Position numbers and translations under genes: made by a program. 64,000 nt of DNA, taken from assembly GCA_000310025.1 (NCBI GenBank), contig FN649731.1, positions 2,604,695-2,668,694 of the forward strand, in the 5' to 3' direction. The notes beneath the pieces are model-generated. The model worked only from the letters and a program-made list of their open reading frames with translations, was not told the origin of the DNA and made no database searches. Every line of letters starts with the position of its first letter. Position 1 is the first letter of the stretch. This document shows positions 24,797 to 36,619 of this stretch, one piece after another. The stretch is from Ectocarpus siliculosus. Taxonomy: Eukaryota > Sar > Phaeophyceae > Ectocarpales > Ectocarpaceae.

Positions 24797-24908
24797 GTCT
24801 TGTGACCACGGAGGAAGGCATTCGCGTCTGTTGGACCAGTACGTTGTAGTACATGACAAGGTACTTGAGCGGAGACCGGAACGGTTTTTATTGGGAAGAC
24901 AACAACTA
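24797..24908 (+). repeat. SINE-like element, diverged copy
   Basis: It starts TGTGACCACGG and ends CGGAACGGTTTTTATTGGGAAGACAACAAC, the same boundaries as the element at 23999, with a diverged middle. The short AAC tail runs into ACTACTGCTGTAC, a copy of the over-represented 8-mer. Confidence 0.65.
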
Positions 24909-26139
24909 CTGCTGTACACATCGATATATGCATCTGTACTTGCTCTTTCGGTTATGTAGCATCGACAGCTCGTGTAATCGACTCTCAAATAGAGAAACAG
25001 CATTCAGCGGGACAAACCGCGAAGACGCTTGCGTACGGTATTGTTGTCGGAGGGCTTCTCCGCCAGTAAGGCCGCGTTTGTGCGTGCTGCGTGCTGCGTG
25101 TTGTCGTGTCATATGCATATGCATATTGTATCTTGACTGAATGCATATGATGCACAGAACAGAAAATGCACGCCCTCGATGGTTGAGCGACAACTACCAC
25201 TGTACTCCATGTTTTTTTCCCGTTTAGTCAACCCCTCCTCAGTTTGACCCGTAGAAGGTATGAGCTCAGGTGGGTCACGACCTCGCGATCTTCCCACAAG
25301 CGTTGGGTCGGCACGGAACGGAAGCGTAGGGGCGTCTCAACCAAATCACCTCCATCCGTAAGCTGTTGGTATCCTATGGTTTTGCTCTGAGCGGAAGAAA
25401 CGATGTTGCGCCGCTACGTGCACATGAAGCGCTTCCTGCTGTTATGCATACATGGCACACGGCTCTTTCAGCTCTCGGCAGGCAACTTCGGCGCCACCGG
25501 TGTTCCACGTCGTTGCAGTACAGTGGTACTTTGTGCCCCAAGGCCGCTCCTAGCTCCTATCCCACCATGACCTGCGCCCAGGACCTTGGAAGACATCCTT
25601 GGTAGAAAATTCGGAATCAACCGCCACGGCGATTGGAGCCGGCCTGCAGGCTGCCCCTCGTTCAGCGAGAGGTGCAGTCGTAGAATTTTGGAGGCGCCCC
25701 CTCGCGGATGAACCATGATCTCGCATAGCTTTCTCTCCTGTCGTGATTCCATCGTTCACTCTGTCTGATCCGAGGGAAAGAAAATGGCGGCGTTCGCGTG
25801 CGTCGTAACTGGTAGTCGTAGTCACTTGTGCATAAAAAATATTGTGAACTCCCAAGAAACCTCCAAATTTCCCTGTGCTTCAGCAGTACCACCATCCCAA
25901 GCAAGAAGTAGGAGGGGGGGGGCGTCCCACGCAGGGTACATTCACAAGTCCCGCGTTCGTTCGTGTTGTTGCGTCCATGCACGGGGCGGGCTTCTGTAAG
26001 TGGCTGATAGCGTTGAGCAAGGGAGAATCGCGTCCCTTGTATTCGCTCTGTTTTGTGTCTGAAAGTTCGATTACCCCGCCCTTGGTTACCTCGTGCTGCT
26101 CTTGTACATGTTTTGCTGGAACAGGACGCAGTGCAGGTG

Positions 26140-26610
26140 ATGCACAGCGGCCTGTCTATGTCGACGGCTAACGCCAACGGCCACGGCAACACCAATGGGC
26201 ATCCTCACCATCACCATCACCACCGAAACCGAGATGGGGTAGCTGGGATCGGCGACCCGCGTCAGGACGGCCGAAGCGGCGGCGTCGGCGGCGGCGTCGG
26301 CGGCGGCGGCGTGCAAAGGCAAGAGCCTCCCAACACCCCGGGAAGCAACCGCAAGGGGCACGACGAGGAGGAGACCCTTCTTCGCGGGGTGGGCGACCTG
26401 CTGACGCGCGCGCGCCGCGGGGTGAACTCGTACTTCTCCGCCCTCGCGAGAAAGCAGAGGAACGTGGCGAGGCAGCAGAGGGAGCGCGCCCGCAGGAAGT
26501 CTTCGTCGTCCAACAACTGCGACTTCCTCGTGGAGGCCGAGGAGGGGGTGGGCCTCCTCTCCATCGCCGGGGGCGGGACCGAGAGCGCCGACGCGACTAA
26601 GGCAGCGGCA

Positions 26611-26641
<31 letters not shown>

Positions 26642-29600
26642 ACGGGGGGCCCCTCCACCGGTCCCAGAGCGCGGTCTTCGTGCCCTCCAGGCCGGACCAG
26701 CAGGCGGCGGACGCGTCCAGCGCGACGTCAGCGTTGGAGACGAGGAGTGCCGGCGTGGTGACGGATGTGGGGGAGCTGCGGGACGTTAGCGAGATGGATC
26801 CTTTCCTACGGGAGGAAGTGGAGGGCGTCGATGCCAGGTGCGGTGTGGAGGCCTCGGCCGGGGGGCTGTCTGCCCGCGGCGGCGGCGGCGGCGGCGGTTC
26901 GATGAACAGGGCCGGGCGGGCCGGGCTGACGACGGGTGATCTGGTTCGCCTGTACCGCGAGGAGGAGCAAGGGGCCGGGGAAGACTCGGCGCAGGACGAG
27001 GATCGGGAGCGGTTGGGGTCGTCCCAGGTTTGTCGCAGAGCAGATACAAAAAGTGATGTTGATCATGCGAAGATAGACCATGTGGTGTCTTGATTCGCGC
27101 GAGAATACGCGGAAGGCTTGGGATGCGTTGAGTTGTCCTTTCCCTCTGAGACGAAGGAAGGCGTGACGCTTGTCTCGGAATGGAGGATCTCATGCTTCCT
27201 CCCTCTGTGAACCTTTTCTTCTGTTCTCAGGTTTGGAAATTATACCTTCTTGACGATATTGGAGGTTCCGCACTGCTGTGTGTACTTTCCCACGCGGCCA
27301 ACACCACGCGATCTCAGTGCTTGCGGTGTACCATTAGTTATTCAAGCTCCTTTTTTGCGGCCTAAAATGAATGAACCGGGGCAGTTGACTCATTTGTGAG
27401 GGCATTCCGTCGGCACTGTTTTCCTTGATTGCCTTGCACTGCCGCGAAGCCGCGTCGCTGTTCACACACCGCCCTCTTGGCTTGCGCACTCCGCACTCAC
27501 TGATGAGAACCTGAGGCAACCGCCCGCAAATGGGAGGCGCGGCAGGTCGTAGTTTTCTAGCAAGCACCGCACGTGGTTATGTGGGACGACGAGGGATGCT
27601 GATTGGCCACATCCGCCGCCGACTCTTTGCACGACAGGGGAAGAGCCTGGGGGGCAGGCGCTTCCGGTGGGGCCTTTCCCGGAAGGCTGCGGCGAAAGCG
27701 ACTCAGGTGCCGCAGCTAATGGACCGCAAGAGCAACGTGGAGCAGCTCAAGAGGGACAGAGAGCAGTGGGCGGACCACGGGTTCAAGGTGCTCGGGGTGG
27801 AGATCGGACACCTGCCTCCGACCCAGCAGGTTGCGCTGCTCGTCGGCGGCGTATTCTTCTTCCTGCTCATCTACGGGTACATGCAGGTGATGGAGGGATC
27901 TTGGCTGTTTCGCAGGCGAGAGGTTGGGCTCGGTCCAGGGCTTTTAGTGTTGTCGGGCGGGTGTATGGGTGATGCGCACGTGAGTGGTGTGTGAAGGGAG
28001 TGTGCTGTCGAGAGCGGAACTCCAGATTCTATGGAAGATAATTGATTGTATTTTGAGTTGATCATGTTTCTTGGGTGGATGAGTTTTGGTCCGTAACTTA
28101 AATCGTCTGGTTCGCTCTTTTTCTCGTAACACGCAACTGCTGTTGTGTTTTTGAGGCAAAAATTGACCGATTGTATGCATACAGTTCTTGCCTCAACATC
28201 AAACCTCTTATCATGGCCCGTCGAATGCAGAAGGATGGTCGTTGCCGCAACCGGTTGCAAGCGATCCAACAAGGTCACCGACACCATGTTTGACAAGCGC
28301 GCCCCGCGTCGCCTCTCTCTCCCTTTGTGGCAGGAGTACCTCGTCGTGAAAATCTTCGAACGCAAGTTCGGGCTGTTCATGACCTTCCTCCAGTTTTTCG
28401 GTTACGCCACCTGCGCGGCGTTGCGGAGAGGAGTCCACCGCGAGACGGTCCGGAAGGTCCCGCTGAGGACATACTTCGGCCTGGGTTTCTTGCAGGTGGG
28501 TGTCGTGTGCAAGCAGAGGTAGAGCATTAGGGGGCCGGCTGGGTCACGGCAAGGTACAATATAGCGCGTGCCTCATCGCGGCACGAGAACGTCTTGTGTC
28601 CATCTGCAGCAACGATCTCATCGGCCGAGAGCACAGGCCCAATTCCAACATGACTTTCATCTTACGCTTGTTCCCGATTGGCCTGGATAGGCGATGAGGC
28701 GCAGAAGGAGGCTGTCATGCCCCCGCATGGAAAAATGCCCGTTTACAGCGACGTGGGGGTTAAAATTGTTTCATGTCTTGGTGGTGTGCTGTCGGAGTAT
28801 TGTATAGCCCCTGCTGTGGTGGTGCTTGCTCGCAGTTGAACGCCCCCTGTCGGCTGCACGTCTGTGTATGCCACGCTTCGTCTCGGTTGTCCTCTGCTTT
28901 CTCAGGCGGTGATGCAGGGACTGACGAACGTGTCGATGATGTACCTCAACTACCCGGCAAAGGTCCTCTTCAAGTCGTCCAGAATGGTGCCCATCATGTG
29001 CTTCGGGGTGGTGTGGCAGGTACGACAAGTGACCCCCCCCTCCCCCTGGCGTTTGTTGAACTAGCCTTGGCTGGTCGGGCTTGCGACACGGACAACGACA
29101 CGAAACTTGTCGAAAAGAGCTATACAGCTCAGAGAGTGTTGGCAGTGTTGGCGAGATGGTCGACCCGTTTGCAGCAGGTGATGACACGATGACACGATGC
29201 ACATGCACGAGCGACTGTTGCCGCCCTTCACGTGAACGCAAGTATCTACCAGGGTTGCCTCTTTGTGCTGATTGACGGCACCCCAGCAAAGCGTGTCACG
29301 ATAAAGATTCTCCAACCTCGTTATCAATCGTTTTCGCTGTGTCCCCTCCCCCTCTCCTCTGCCCCCCCCGCCCTGTCTTCTGCGCATGATTGTACAACCC
29401 AACTGCTGTTGCTGTTGTAGGGCAAGAGGTACTCGATGAGAGACTGCCTCGTGGTTTGTTTCATAGTTACAGGCTTGGCGACGTTCATGAACGCGGAGAC
29501 TCGGTCCTCGGCGGAATCGGACACGCCGTGCAGCTTGCTAGGGATTCTGTGTATTTCGCTGGCGCTGGTCATCGACGCAGCCAACATCAACATGCAGGTG

Positions 29601-32087
29601 CGCAGGCTTGCTTAGGCTTGCGTTTGGGACGGGGAAAGCGCGCGTGCAGAGAGTGGTCCTGGTTCGGGTCGACCATGGTAGGATGATGTTGTTCACCACA
29701 TGACATGCCTTTGGTGTAGTCGATAGAAGTCTTCTGGCTTGCAATCGTAGGAGGCGGCGGGCTACAGGGAGAGAAGCGACGGGCAGGTCACTTCCACAAG
29801 ACCACCTCTTGCCTGCGTGTACTTGATGTGTTCTCTTGTAGCTCGGAACAGGCTGCCGTGCTGTTTCACGTGCCCCAAAGTGGGTGCGATATGTATTCGT
29901 ACCGTCGATTCTGTTGATGTCGTGACAAAGAAACGTTGCCGCGGTCGATAACATTTCCTTCTTTTTTGTTCTCCCACCACTGTAAAGCATGAGGCACTAC
30001 GAGTGCCTGCCACGCCTATGGCGCCTCTTTCAACAAACTCGACGTTGCTTGGTCGGTCCTGACCGGCATTTGACCCACGCCACCGTTGGTTATGCCGCCG
30101 CAGGAGGAGGTGATGAACGGGTACGCGAGCTGCCAGGATGAGCTGATCATGTTCTCGTACCTGTGCGGCACCGTGTACGTGGCGTCGTACTGCGTCTTCT
30201 CTGGAGAGCTGATCTCTGGTTTCATGTTTTTGCACGAAAAGGTGGGAGCGGGAGGAGGAGGATACTAATGCAATGCATCGCTGCAGTAGAGTCGCAGATG
30301 TGGGCGGCGCTTGTTGGCAAAGTTTCGGTACTTACCTCTGCCAAGTGGCAGCGGTGAAAGAGCCAGGGCGTTACACGCTGATTTGTCCCACGCAAGTGTG
30401 TTTGTTTTTCTTCTTGAGTTGAGCGGTCACACCGAAGGCGAGGGGAACTGGCGTTGATGCTCAACAACCGACCGCTCGAGCCACCCTACCCTCACGCGCT
30501 CTCGAGCGACTGATCTAGACATGAATATAACTGCTCCCTGACGCGACGTCGTTTACTGTTCGAGATTTCCTCCCCCATACAGCAGTAGGGCGGCGCCTTT
30601 TTTCGCTGACGACCGTCACCATCGTCCTCGTTCCACCACCATTCACGTGTATTCATCTCTGCTTCTTTGTGTTGTCACTCTGTCGTTTGCGTCAGGGCCC
30701 GCGCGCGTTCGTGGCGGTGATGCTGTACTGCGGGGCCGGGTTCTTGGGAGGCAGCTGCGCGGTGGCGTTGACCAAGAGGTTCGGCGCGCTCCACTCGGCC
30801 ATCACGACCACGGCCCGAAAGGCGGTGACCTTGATGCTCAGCTTCGCGTATTTCCAGAAGGCCTTCACCCCGCAGCACCTCGTTGGGGCCACCGTGTTCA
30901 TGATCGGCCTTATGGTGAGTAGCACCAACCTTTGCCCTCCGTACCATGTCATGCCGGTCGGGGATGGGACGGTCTGTGAGTTGCTGTCGAAGTCCTTTTT
31001 GGCTGGGCCGGTTTAGCGGTCTTCGCGATGCGCCCGCTTCTTGCACCGCCATGTGCGTTGAGCATTGGAGGGTTGGTTGAAGCGTGGATGATCATCCCGT
31101 GATCTTTTTAGTATACTACAACGCACCACCTTCCGTACCGTGTTCCGTACGTGTTTCCGCGGGATAATTGCTCTCGTGCACCCGGCGCTCGCTTGCTCGC
31201 CTGCCCTCAATTGTATGTTTTGTGTTTGCACCCTCAACTCTGACCTGTCTTGCCTCGATCGCACGACCCTCTGCTTGTCCCACGTTTGTTTTGCGTTTGC
31301 ATCATGACGAACACACAAGACCAAGATGTTTGGGAAACAGAGCAAGTCCAGCGCACAAACGGGGAAGTCGGCCGAAAACTCTCCGGCCGCGACGCCGTTT
31401 ATTCAGCCGCACCACCGAAAACGCCTGAGCGACGCAGAGGCCGGCCAGTCGAGGTGAGTGTTTCGTCAGCCGCACTGGCATCTTGTTTCTCAAATCAAAC
31501 CTAAAATCATCATCTTTCGGTTCTCGATTGCCAGGGAGGGAATCCAACAACGGAGCTCTGGAATGTGGTTGGATGCATCAAGATGCGCCGTCTCATGGGA
31601 GTATCCAAAAGCATATTCTCTCGCCATTTCGATTGGTCTTGCTTGCCTTGCCAGCTCCTACACCCCGCTGCCCCCCCCCCCCCCCCGTCCCCCGTCGCTG
31701 ATTGTTTCATACCACAGCTCGGCCGCACTCTCCTCGGGCGGTAGCGGCGGCGACCCCTGCAGCGGCGACGGCTACGGCGTTGTGCGCGGCAGCCACGCCG
31801 GCACGACCTGCACGCAATCCCCCTCCCCGGTCCGGCAAGAGGGCCCCGCGTCCATCGCGGGAGTCTCTGCGGGCTACCCGGTTAGGCACAGGGGCAACCC
31901 CAAGCTCGGCGGCAGCCCCGCCGCCGGCAGGGGGGGTGGGATCGGGAGTGAGAGGGGCAGTGGACGCGCGGGCGGAGGTGGCCGGGGGGGGCACTGGGTA
32001 AGGCAAAAGCAGTTGTCCCCGCCACGATCGCCGTTCCGCGCCAGGATTGCTTCGCCCCCTGTGACGGGATTGGGCATGGTGGCATGA
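26140..32087 (+). CDS. SLC35B3: SLC35B-type PAPS / nucleotide-sugar transporter with long low-complexity ends
   Basis: A multi-pass Golgi-type antiporter, closest to the PAPS transporters SLC35B2/B3 that bring the sulfate donor into the Golgi lumen. Exons in phase: to 27027, 27707-27886, 28334-28495, 28906-29019, 29421-29597, 30104-30241, 30696-30914, 31320-31453 and 31718-32087, about 793 residues. The start ATG at 26140 is the first in its exon, which opens at an acceptor at 26125. Residues 1-296 are low complexity with a His run, Gly runs and an Ala run. The core shows FFFLLIYGYMQEYLV, FFGYATCAALRRGV, NVSMMYLNYPAKVLFKSSRM, GVVWQGKRYSMRDCLVV, LCISLALVIDAANINMQEE and ITTTARKAVTLMLSFAYFQK, typical of the family. 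The C-terminal 120 residues are Gly/Ser/Pro/Arg-rich. The substrate is inferred; in a brown alga it would serve sulfated fucans. The acceptor of exon 31320 is poor, with 31326 as alternative. Confidence 0.88.
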
Positions 32088-34409
32088 CAAATGACGGTCC
32101 GAGCCCACGCGCGGGACGCCTTCCTTGGCTTGTAGGAAGCGGACCACCACCGCCTCCGCCGCCGCTGCTGTGTTGACAACATTGTGTGTGGCTTTTGGTT
32201 CTTGCTCGGGTGGGGAGGCGAAGAGCTGGTGCAAGTTGGTGACCCCTGTCTCTCTGTTGTCGGTGACGCTTATTGGCGAAGGGTTTTTGCGGTGGAGCCG
32301 CTGAAGCTCTCCCGTAGAAGCTAGCTTAGCAGCCATAACAGGCTGGGCCTCCTCGCTGCTGCTTTGAGGTGCGTATCCTGACGCGTTTGTGTGCATTTGC
32401 GCAAAACGGCCGTAGTCGAAGTGGGGTCAACGATGAGTGCGTGTTTCATGTTTTTGACGACCAGCAGTTCTCGAGAATACCCCAAGGTCTTTCCTAGAAG
32501 CAGGAGCGGTTTAACTATTTGTTATCTAAGCAAAAAGAGCAAAAATTGTCGGCACTGTATCTCGGAAATTTTATGTATCTGCTAGGTGCAGTTTTAGAAT
32601 GCTACACAACAAGGGATTTTTTTTCGTTCTTGAAGTCGTTTTTCTTATTGAAAGTAGTGCCGAAGGGGTGTCGTTGAGTTTGTACCTGTATGTAAAGCCT
32701 TCGGGCCTGTCAAACCAAATTTGAAGGTCAAGTCTCTGAACGGAAATTGCGACGGTCTTTGTAAGGTGTATTCTGAGCTATTTACCCGTTACGTTGGCGA
32801 AGGAGGTGGGTAAGGTAAAGTGTGAGGGTTGGACTGGATTTGCTGGCGTGGCAGGGTGGAGAGTGGTAGAAAGGAGGCGGGGGCGAAAGCCGTTGCGCGT
32901 CCAGGGGCTCCGCAGGATGTCTTCCGATCCGAGATGTAGAGTCAACGTGAGGTGTCCTCCGACGCGGGTCCCTCCTATGCATAGTCATGCTTTTTTGCGC
33001 GGATGAACTCGCGGGTTGTGCATTTCGATGGGGGCTGGCTGTGTGTTGTGTCGTGCTTTTGTTCCCCGCGCGGTAGGCTGCAAGTACCAGCAGTGCCACG
33101 GCGTTCGTTTGGGGAGAGTCACTTGTCGGTGTAACTACGTATGTACTGTTGTTCTGTGTGTCGTGTGGGATGTTCTGTGGGAGAAAAACGTCTTCGAGAT
33201 GTTTGCACGTAGTGCTTGGGTGGACGGGTCGAGAGCACCAAAGCCCACCAAACCGCAAAGCAGGCTCTGCTGTGGTTGTGGGTCGGACTTATTTTGCCGT
33301 CCTGTTCAATTTCCAAGATCGGTCGATACCTCGAACAGAACCGAACCTCCTTCCTTCTCGTGGATTCTTCAATTAATCTCGAGCTGCGACGCTGTTCGTG
33401 ATGCGGCAACAAGCTTTGTACGGGACGATGACCGTATGCAGCTAATTTGACTCTGGTGCACAGAGCAACGGGACAGAAGCAGCAGCAGACCAGCGTGATT
33501 CGATTCAGGACCCAGTCTTCATGTATGTGGACAGAAAACTCTGTCGTGTTGTACGCGGTGTGTTCGCAAGAGTTGAGTGAGTTTTGACTGTCTCACATCG
33601 CTCGATGAAATACATAGTAGCTAAAAAGTGGATCAATCATGGCCCAAGAACCACATGTTTGGCACTTGGACGTGACGCCATTCGAGCTATTTACGCTGTT
33701 GACAGCCCATGCCCATGCTCTTCCACCTCAAGAAAAAACGTTCCGAGTGTTGCAGCATCAAATTAGTCGAAACTGTGCCCTGCGCAAAGGCCACCCGCAC
33801 AAGCACTAAAAGTGTCGAGGGGCACGCACTGCTGTTGCTAAGCACCAACACAAGTCTCAGAGGCGTTTAATTAAGCGGGGGCTGGATTTTCCGGCCGGCT
33901 ACCGGCGTGTCTCTCCTTGCCCCCCTCTCCCTCTTTCGTCCACGACTGTCTCTGTCGCCACAAACCGCACTGGTGCGTCGCTTTCAAGTCCACCACTAAT
34001 ACTGCTGTCGGCTGCCGTTTCTCTCGGTAGCACCGCGGACGCCGCCTCCGGCACACGCCGTGCCACGCGCCCGATTTCAGACGGGGGCCATGCCTGCGTT
34101 GCACATCAGACCACGCGCGGAACGGGGAGGGGTGAGGGGCGGGAAGTGTGACAACTTATCGAGGCTTATTCGCCCGCTCTTAATTGTCTCTTTCGTGAGG
34201 TGTTGTCTGTGGTCCCAAATGATGAGGAGGAGTCGCACGACTTCAACGCCGACGTCAACAGGAAAAAACATGAAGCGTCACACACGTGCCACACGGACGG
34301 TGCTTGCATTAGGGCTCTTGAACCGTACAAACTACCTGATGAGCAATGCGGCAGCGATTGGGCTAGAAATGACACCATCATAAACCAACACCGCCGTCGC
34401 AACCACCGG
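32088..34409. other. Convergent spacer, transporter / IMP1
   Basis: This is 3'-flanking DNA of two genes ending toward each other. No domain-bearing frame was found on either strand. Copies of ACTGCTGT are at about 33827 and 34007. A TTTTTTTTC tract at about 32620 and short AT-rich stretches are the only notable composition changes. Confidence 0.4.
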
Positions 34410-36619
34410 TCATCGGGCGCATCGGCCTCCGGCTCCGTCTCGCACCTTAAAAAACACCCTGCCTCGAACCATCGCCAGGGGTATCGGGCCGTAGGTCCGG
34501 GAGTCGGAGGAGTTGGAGGGGTTGTCTCCTTCTAGCCACACGTGACCCTCGGGCACAAACTCTGGCCGGTCGTCGAACCACGACCTCGACCGCACTATCA
34601 CTGTCTCTCCAGGCTGGGAGAATAAAACGATGGACGGGAGGGTGGTCGGTTCGCTGCGTACTTATTTATTGGTGGGCCGAACGCGCCAAACGAACTACGA
34701 ACGCGCCAAAGGAAGTATTTCAAGATATTGACGGTGATGAAACAGACGGCCATTGTAGCGAGGGCTCGTCTGGGTACTCCCCGTGTACGTGCGACACATG
34801 CATGGATGGTGATATAACAGTTGAAGCCGTGAACCAATGACAGAAGAGGAGCCCGCAAATCGGTACAAACATATGACATGTGTCCAGGTTCAAGGTGCAG
34901 CGAAAGGAGGAAGACGAAACAAAACTCGAAACAAATATATCGATTAACTGTGCGGGTTAGTGAAACAAATAGTCTACACGGAGTAAAGCAAAGCAGCCCC
35001 ACAGAGTTGCCGGCAGTGGCGGTGCGGAAATCGTTCTCGTCCTCGTTTGGCCGGGCATGAGACGACCCTTTCGTGAACAGAACATGGCTCGGAGCAGAAC
35101 AAACCTCTGCTGCTATTTACTGCTGTCGTGGGTAGTAGTCCAGCAAAAAAAAAAAAAGCGCGTGGCTCACCAAGCCAATGATGCGTTTGCAGACCCTGAG
35201 CTTGGGGTTTTGAGGGGGTATGGCGATGACGACGTCCCCCCTGTCCAAGCGGCCAGTCTTGGCAGAGAACATCTCCGCGAAAATGACGTCGCCGGACTGA
35301 TTGAACGCCGGTATCATCGACGGCCCGGAGCACTGCAAGAAAAAAATGCGCAGGCGAAACACCATGCAGCGTACATGCGCGATGCGCGAGTCGTCGGCAA
35401 GGGCAGTTTGAGCGGAGAAAAAGGAGAGAGAGCGCGTGTGTAACGAGATTCGCCCTCTACTGCTGTTTTCTTTCCAGGGCTGTGTGGAACTACATTGCAG
35501 CCCGGCCACAGATGGATGCAGGTTGCTGCTGCTTTTCCTGTGCTTGGTTCTTGGCTTGCCGCCTTGCAAAACACGATGCAGCCCAGAGTCAATCTGCACC
35601 AAACCAGCTGAATTACACACTGAATCAGATGGACATAATATGCGGTATGCGGTATAACTCCTGCATCCCCATCACGACGTTACAATAGACAATAGGCCGC
35701 CTGATATTTACAAACCACCCTGATGGCAACGCACCATCACCCGCGGATACCTCCAAATACGATGACGAGAGGGAGAGCGCAAGCACGGAAAGCCGCGCGT
35801 CAAGATGGGAAAAGAGCCACAAATGCATCGTGGCCGAAGGGAGGTCAGCAAGATGTACGGACAGGAGCCAAACACGGGCTACGTGGCATGCCTATTCGTA
35901 CAGTATGCATTCCAGTAGACAGCAACAATGGCGGTGCACGCGAGAACGATGCCCCCACCCCCCACCCCCGTGATTCAAACCAACTGCACGCACAAAATCA
36001 CCCCCCCTGACACACAACGAGGCCACAGGGAATGTTTAATTAAGGAATAATAAAAACACACACAGAAAGACTACCCATTCGAGATATACATGTCCAGACA
36101 GCAGACCTAAAGAACTGCTATTGAGTCAGGCGTAGGCAGGTGGTCACGTGGTCACCTACAAGGCACATGACGTGAACACCCGCGTTGCGTTTGTGACGAT
36201 GGTGATGGTTTGCGGTCGTCGCGACGAGCGAAAACATGTGCTCATGTCCTCCTTGGTGCACACTCTCGACTCTCGACTCATCATGCACGTGACCTCGGTT
36301 TGAGATGGTCAAGACAATAAACAAGCAAAAACAACGACAACAACAATGATGACCACGGCGACGACAACAACAGCAGCAGCAGCAGCAGCAGAAGCTCTCC
36401 CTAGCACCCGATATTGCAAACACATACCATCACATTGGGGGTGGCTTCAGCTGCCGCAAAATGGTGTGTGCGAAGCATGGAAGAAGTCTCTTGCTTGCTT
36501 ACCGCCGTGACGCCAAAGGCATACTCGTTGATGCATTGCAAAATGGACGTCGCTTGTACCACACGCACGACCGGGTTCTGCAGGAAAGCAATTAGCTTGT
36601 GTGTCGTTGATGAGGCCAT
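34410..36619 (-). CDS. IMP1: Mitochondrial inner membrane protease subunit 1 (signal peptidase I family)
   Basis: A serine-lysine protease of the inner membrane that removes sorting signals from intermembrane-space proteins. Three minus-strand exons, 36619-36503, 35332-35171 and 34613-34410, join in phase 0 to 160 residues, close to the family size. The N terminus has a hydrophobic span ([20 protein letters not shown]), then CSGPSMIP with catalytic Ser44. [20 protein letters not shown] follows, with catalytic Lys88. Box E reads [20 protein letters not shown] and [15 protein letters not shown]. An in-frame upstream ATG at 36637 would add six residues (MVRGTK). Introns are about 1.2 and 0.56 kb; each holds one ACTGCTGT, and the larger also contains copy B of the 51-bp repeat. 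Confidence 0.93.
36038..36088 (-). repeat. 51-bp dispersed repeat, copy B
   Basis: Reverse complement of 20966-21016 without a mismatch. It lies in intron 1 of IMP1, just before the ACACACACAGAAAG-type purine stretch that belongs to the repeat itself. No target-site duplication or longer terminal repeats could be seen around it. Confidence 0.9.

Larger units (their letters stand above)
20424..26139. other. 5.7-kb repeat-rich intergenic region
   Basis: No complete gene was recognised between SNRPG and the transporter. It holds half of a perfect 51-bp dispersed repeat pair, a tandem duplication (21672-22257) and three SINE-like elements (23999-24905). An ATG at 23616 just after an acceptor-like TTATAG opens a short frame (MTSQETSMKDGMETG...) that could be a 5' exon of the transporter, spliced from 23689 (GAAG) to 26132 in frame. 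This is only a candidate. The 8-mer ACAGCAGT/ACTGCTGT is at about 22551, 23383 and 24908. Confidence 0.45.
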
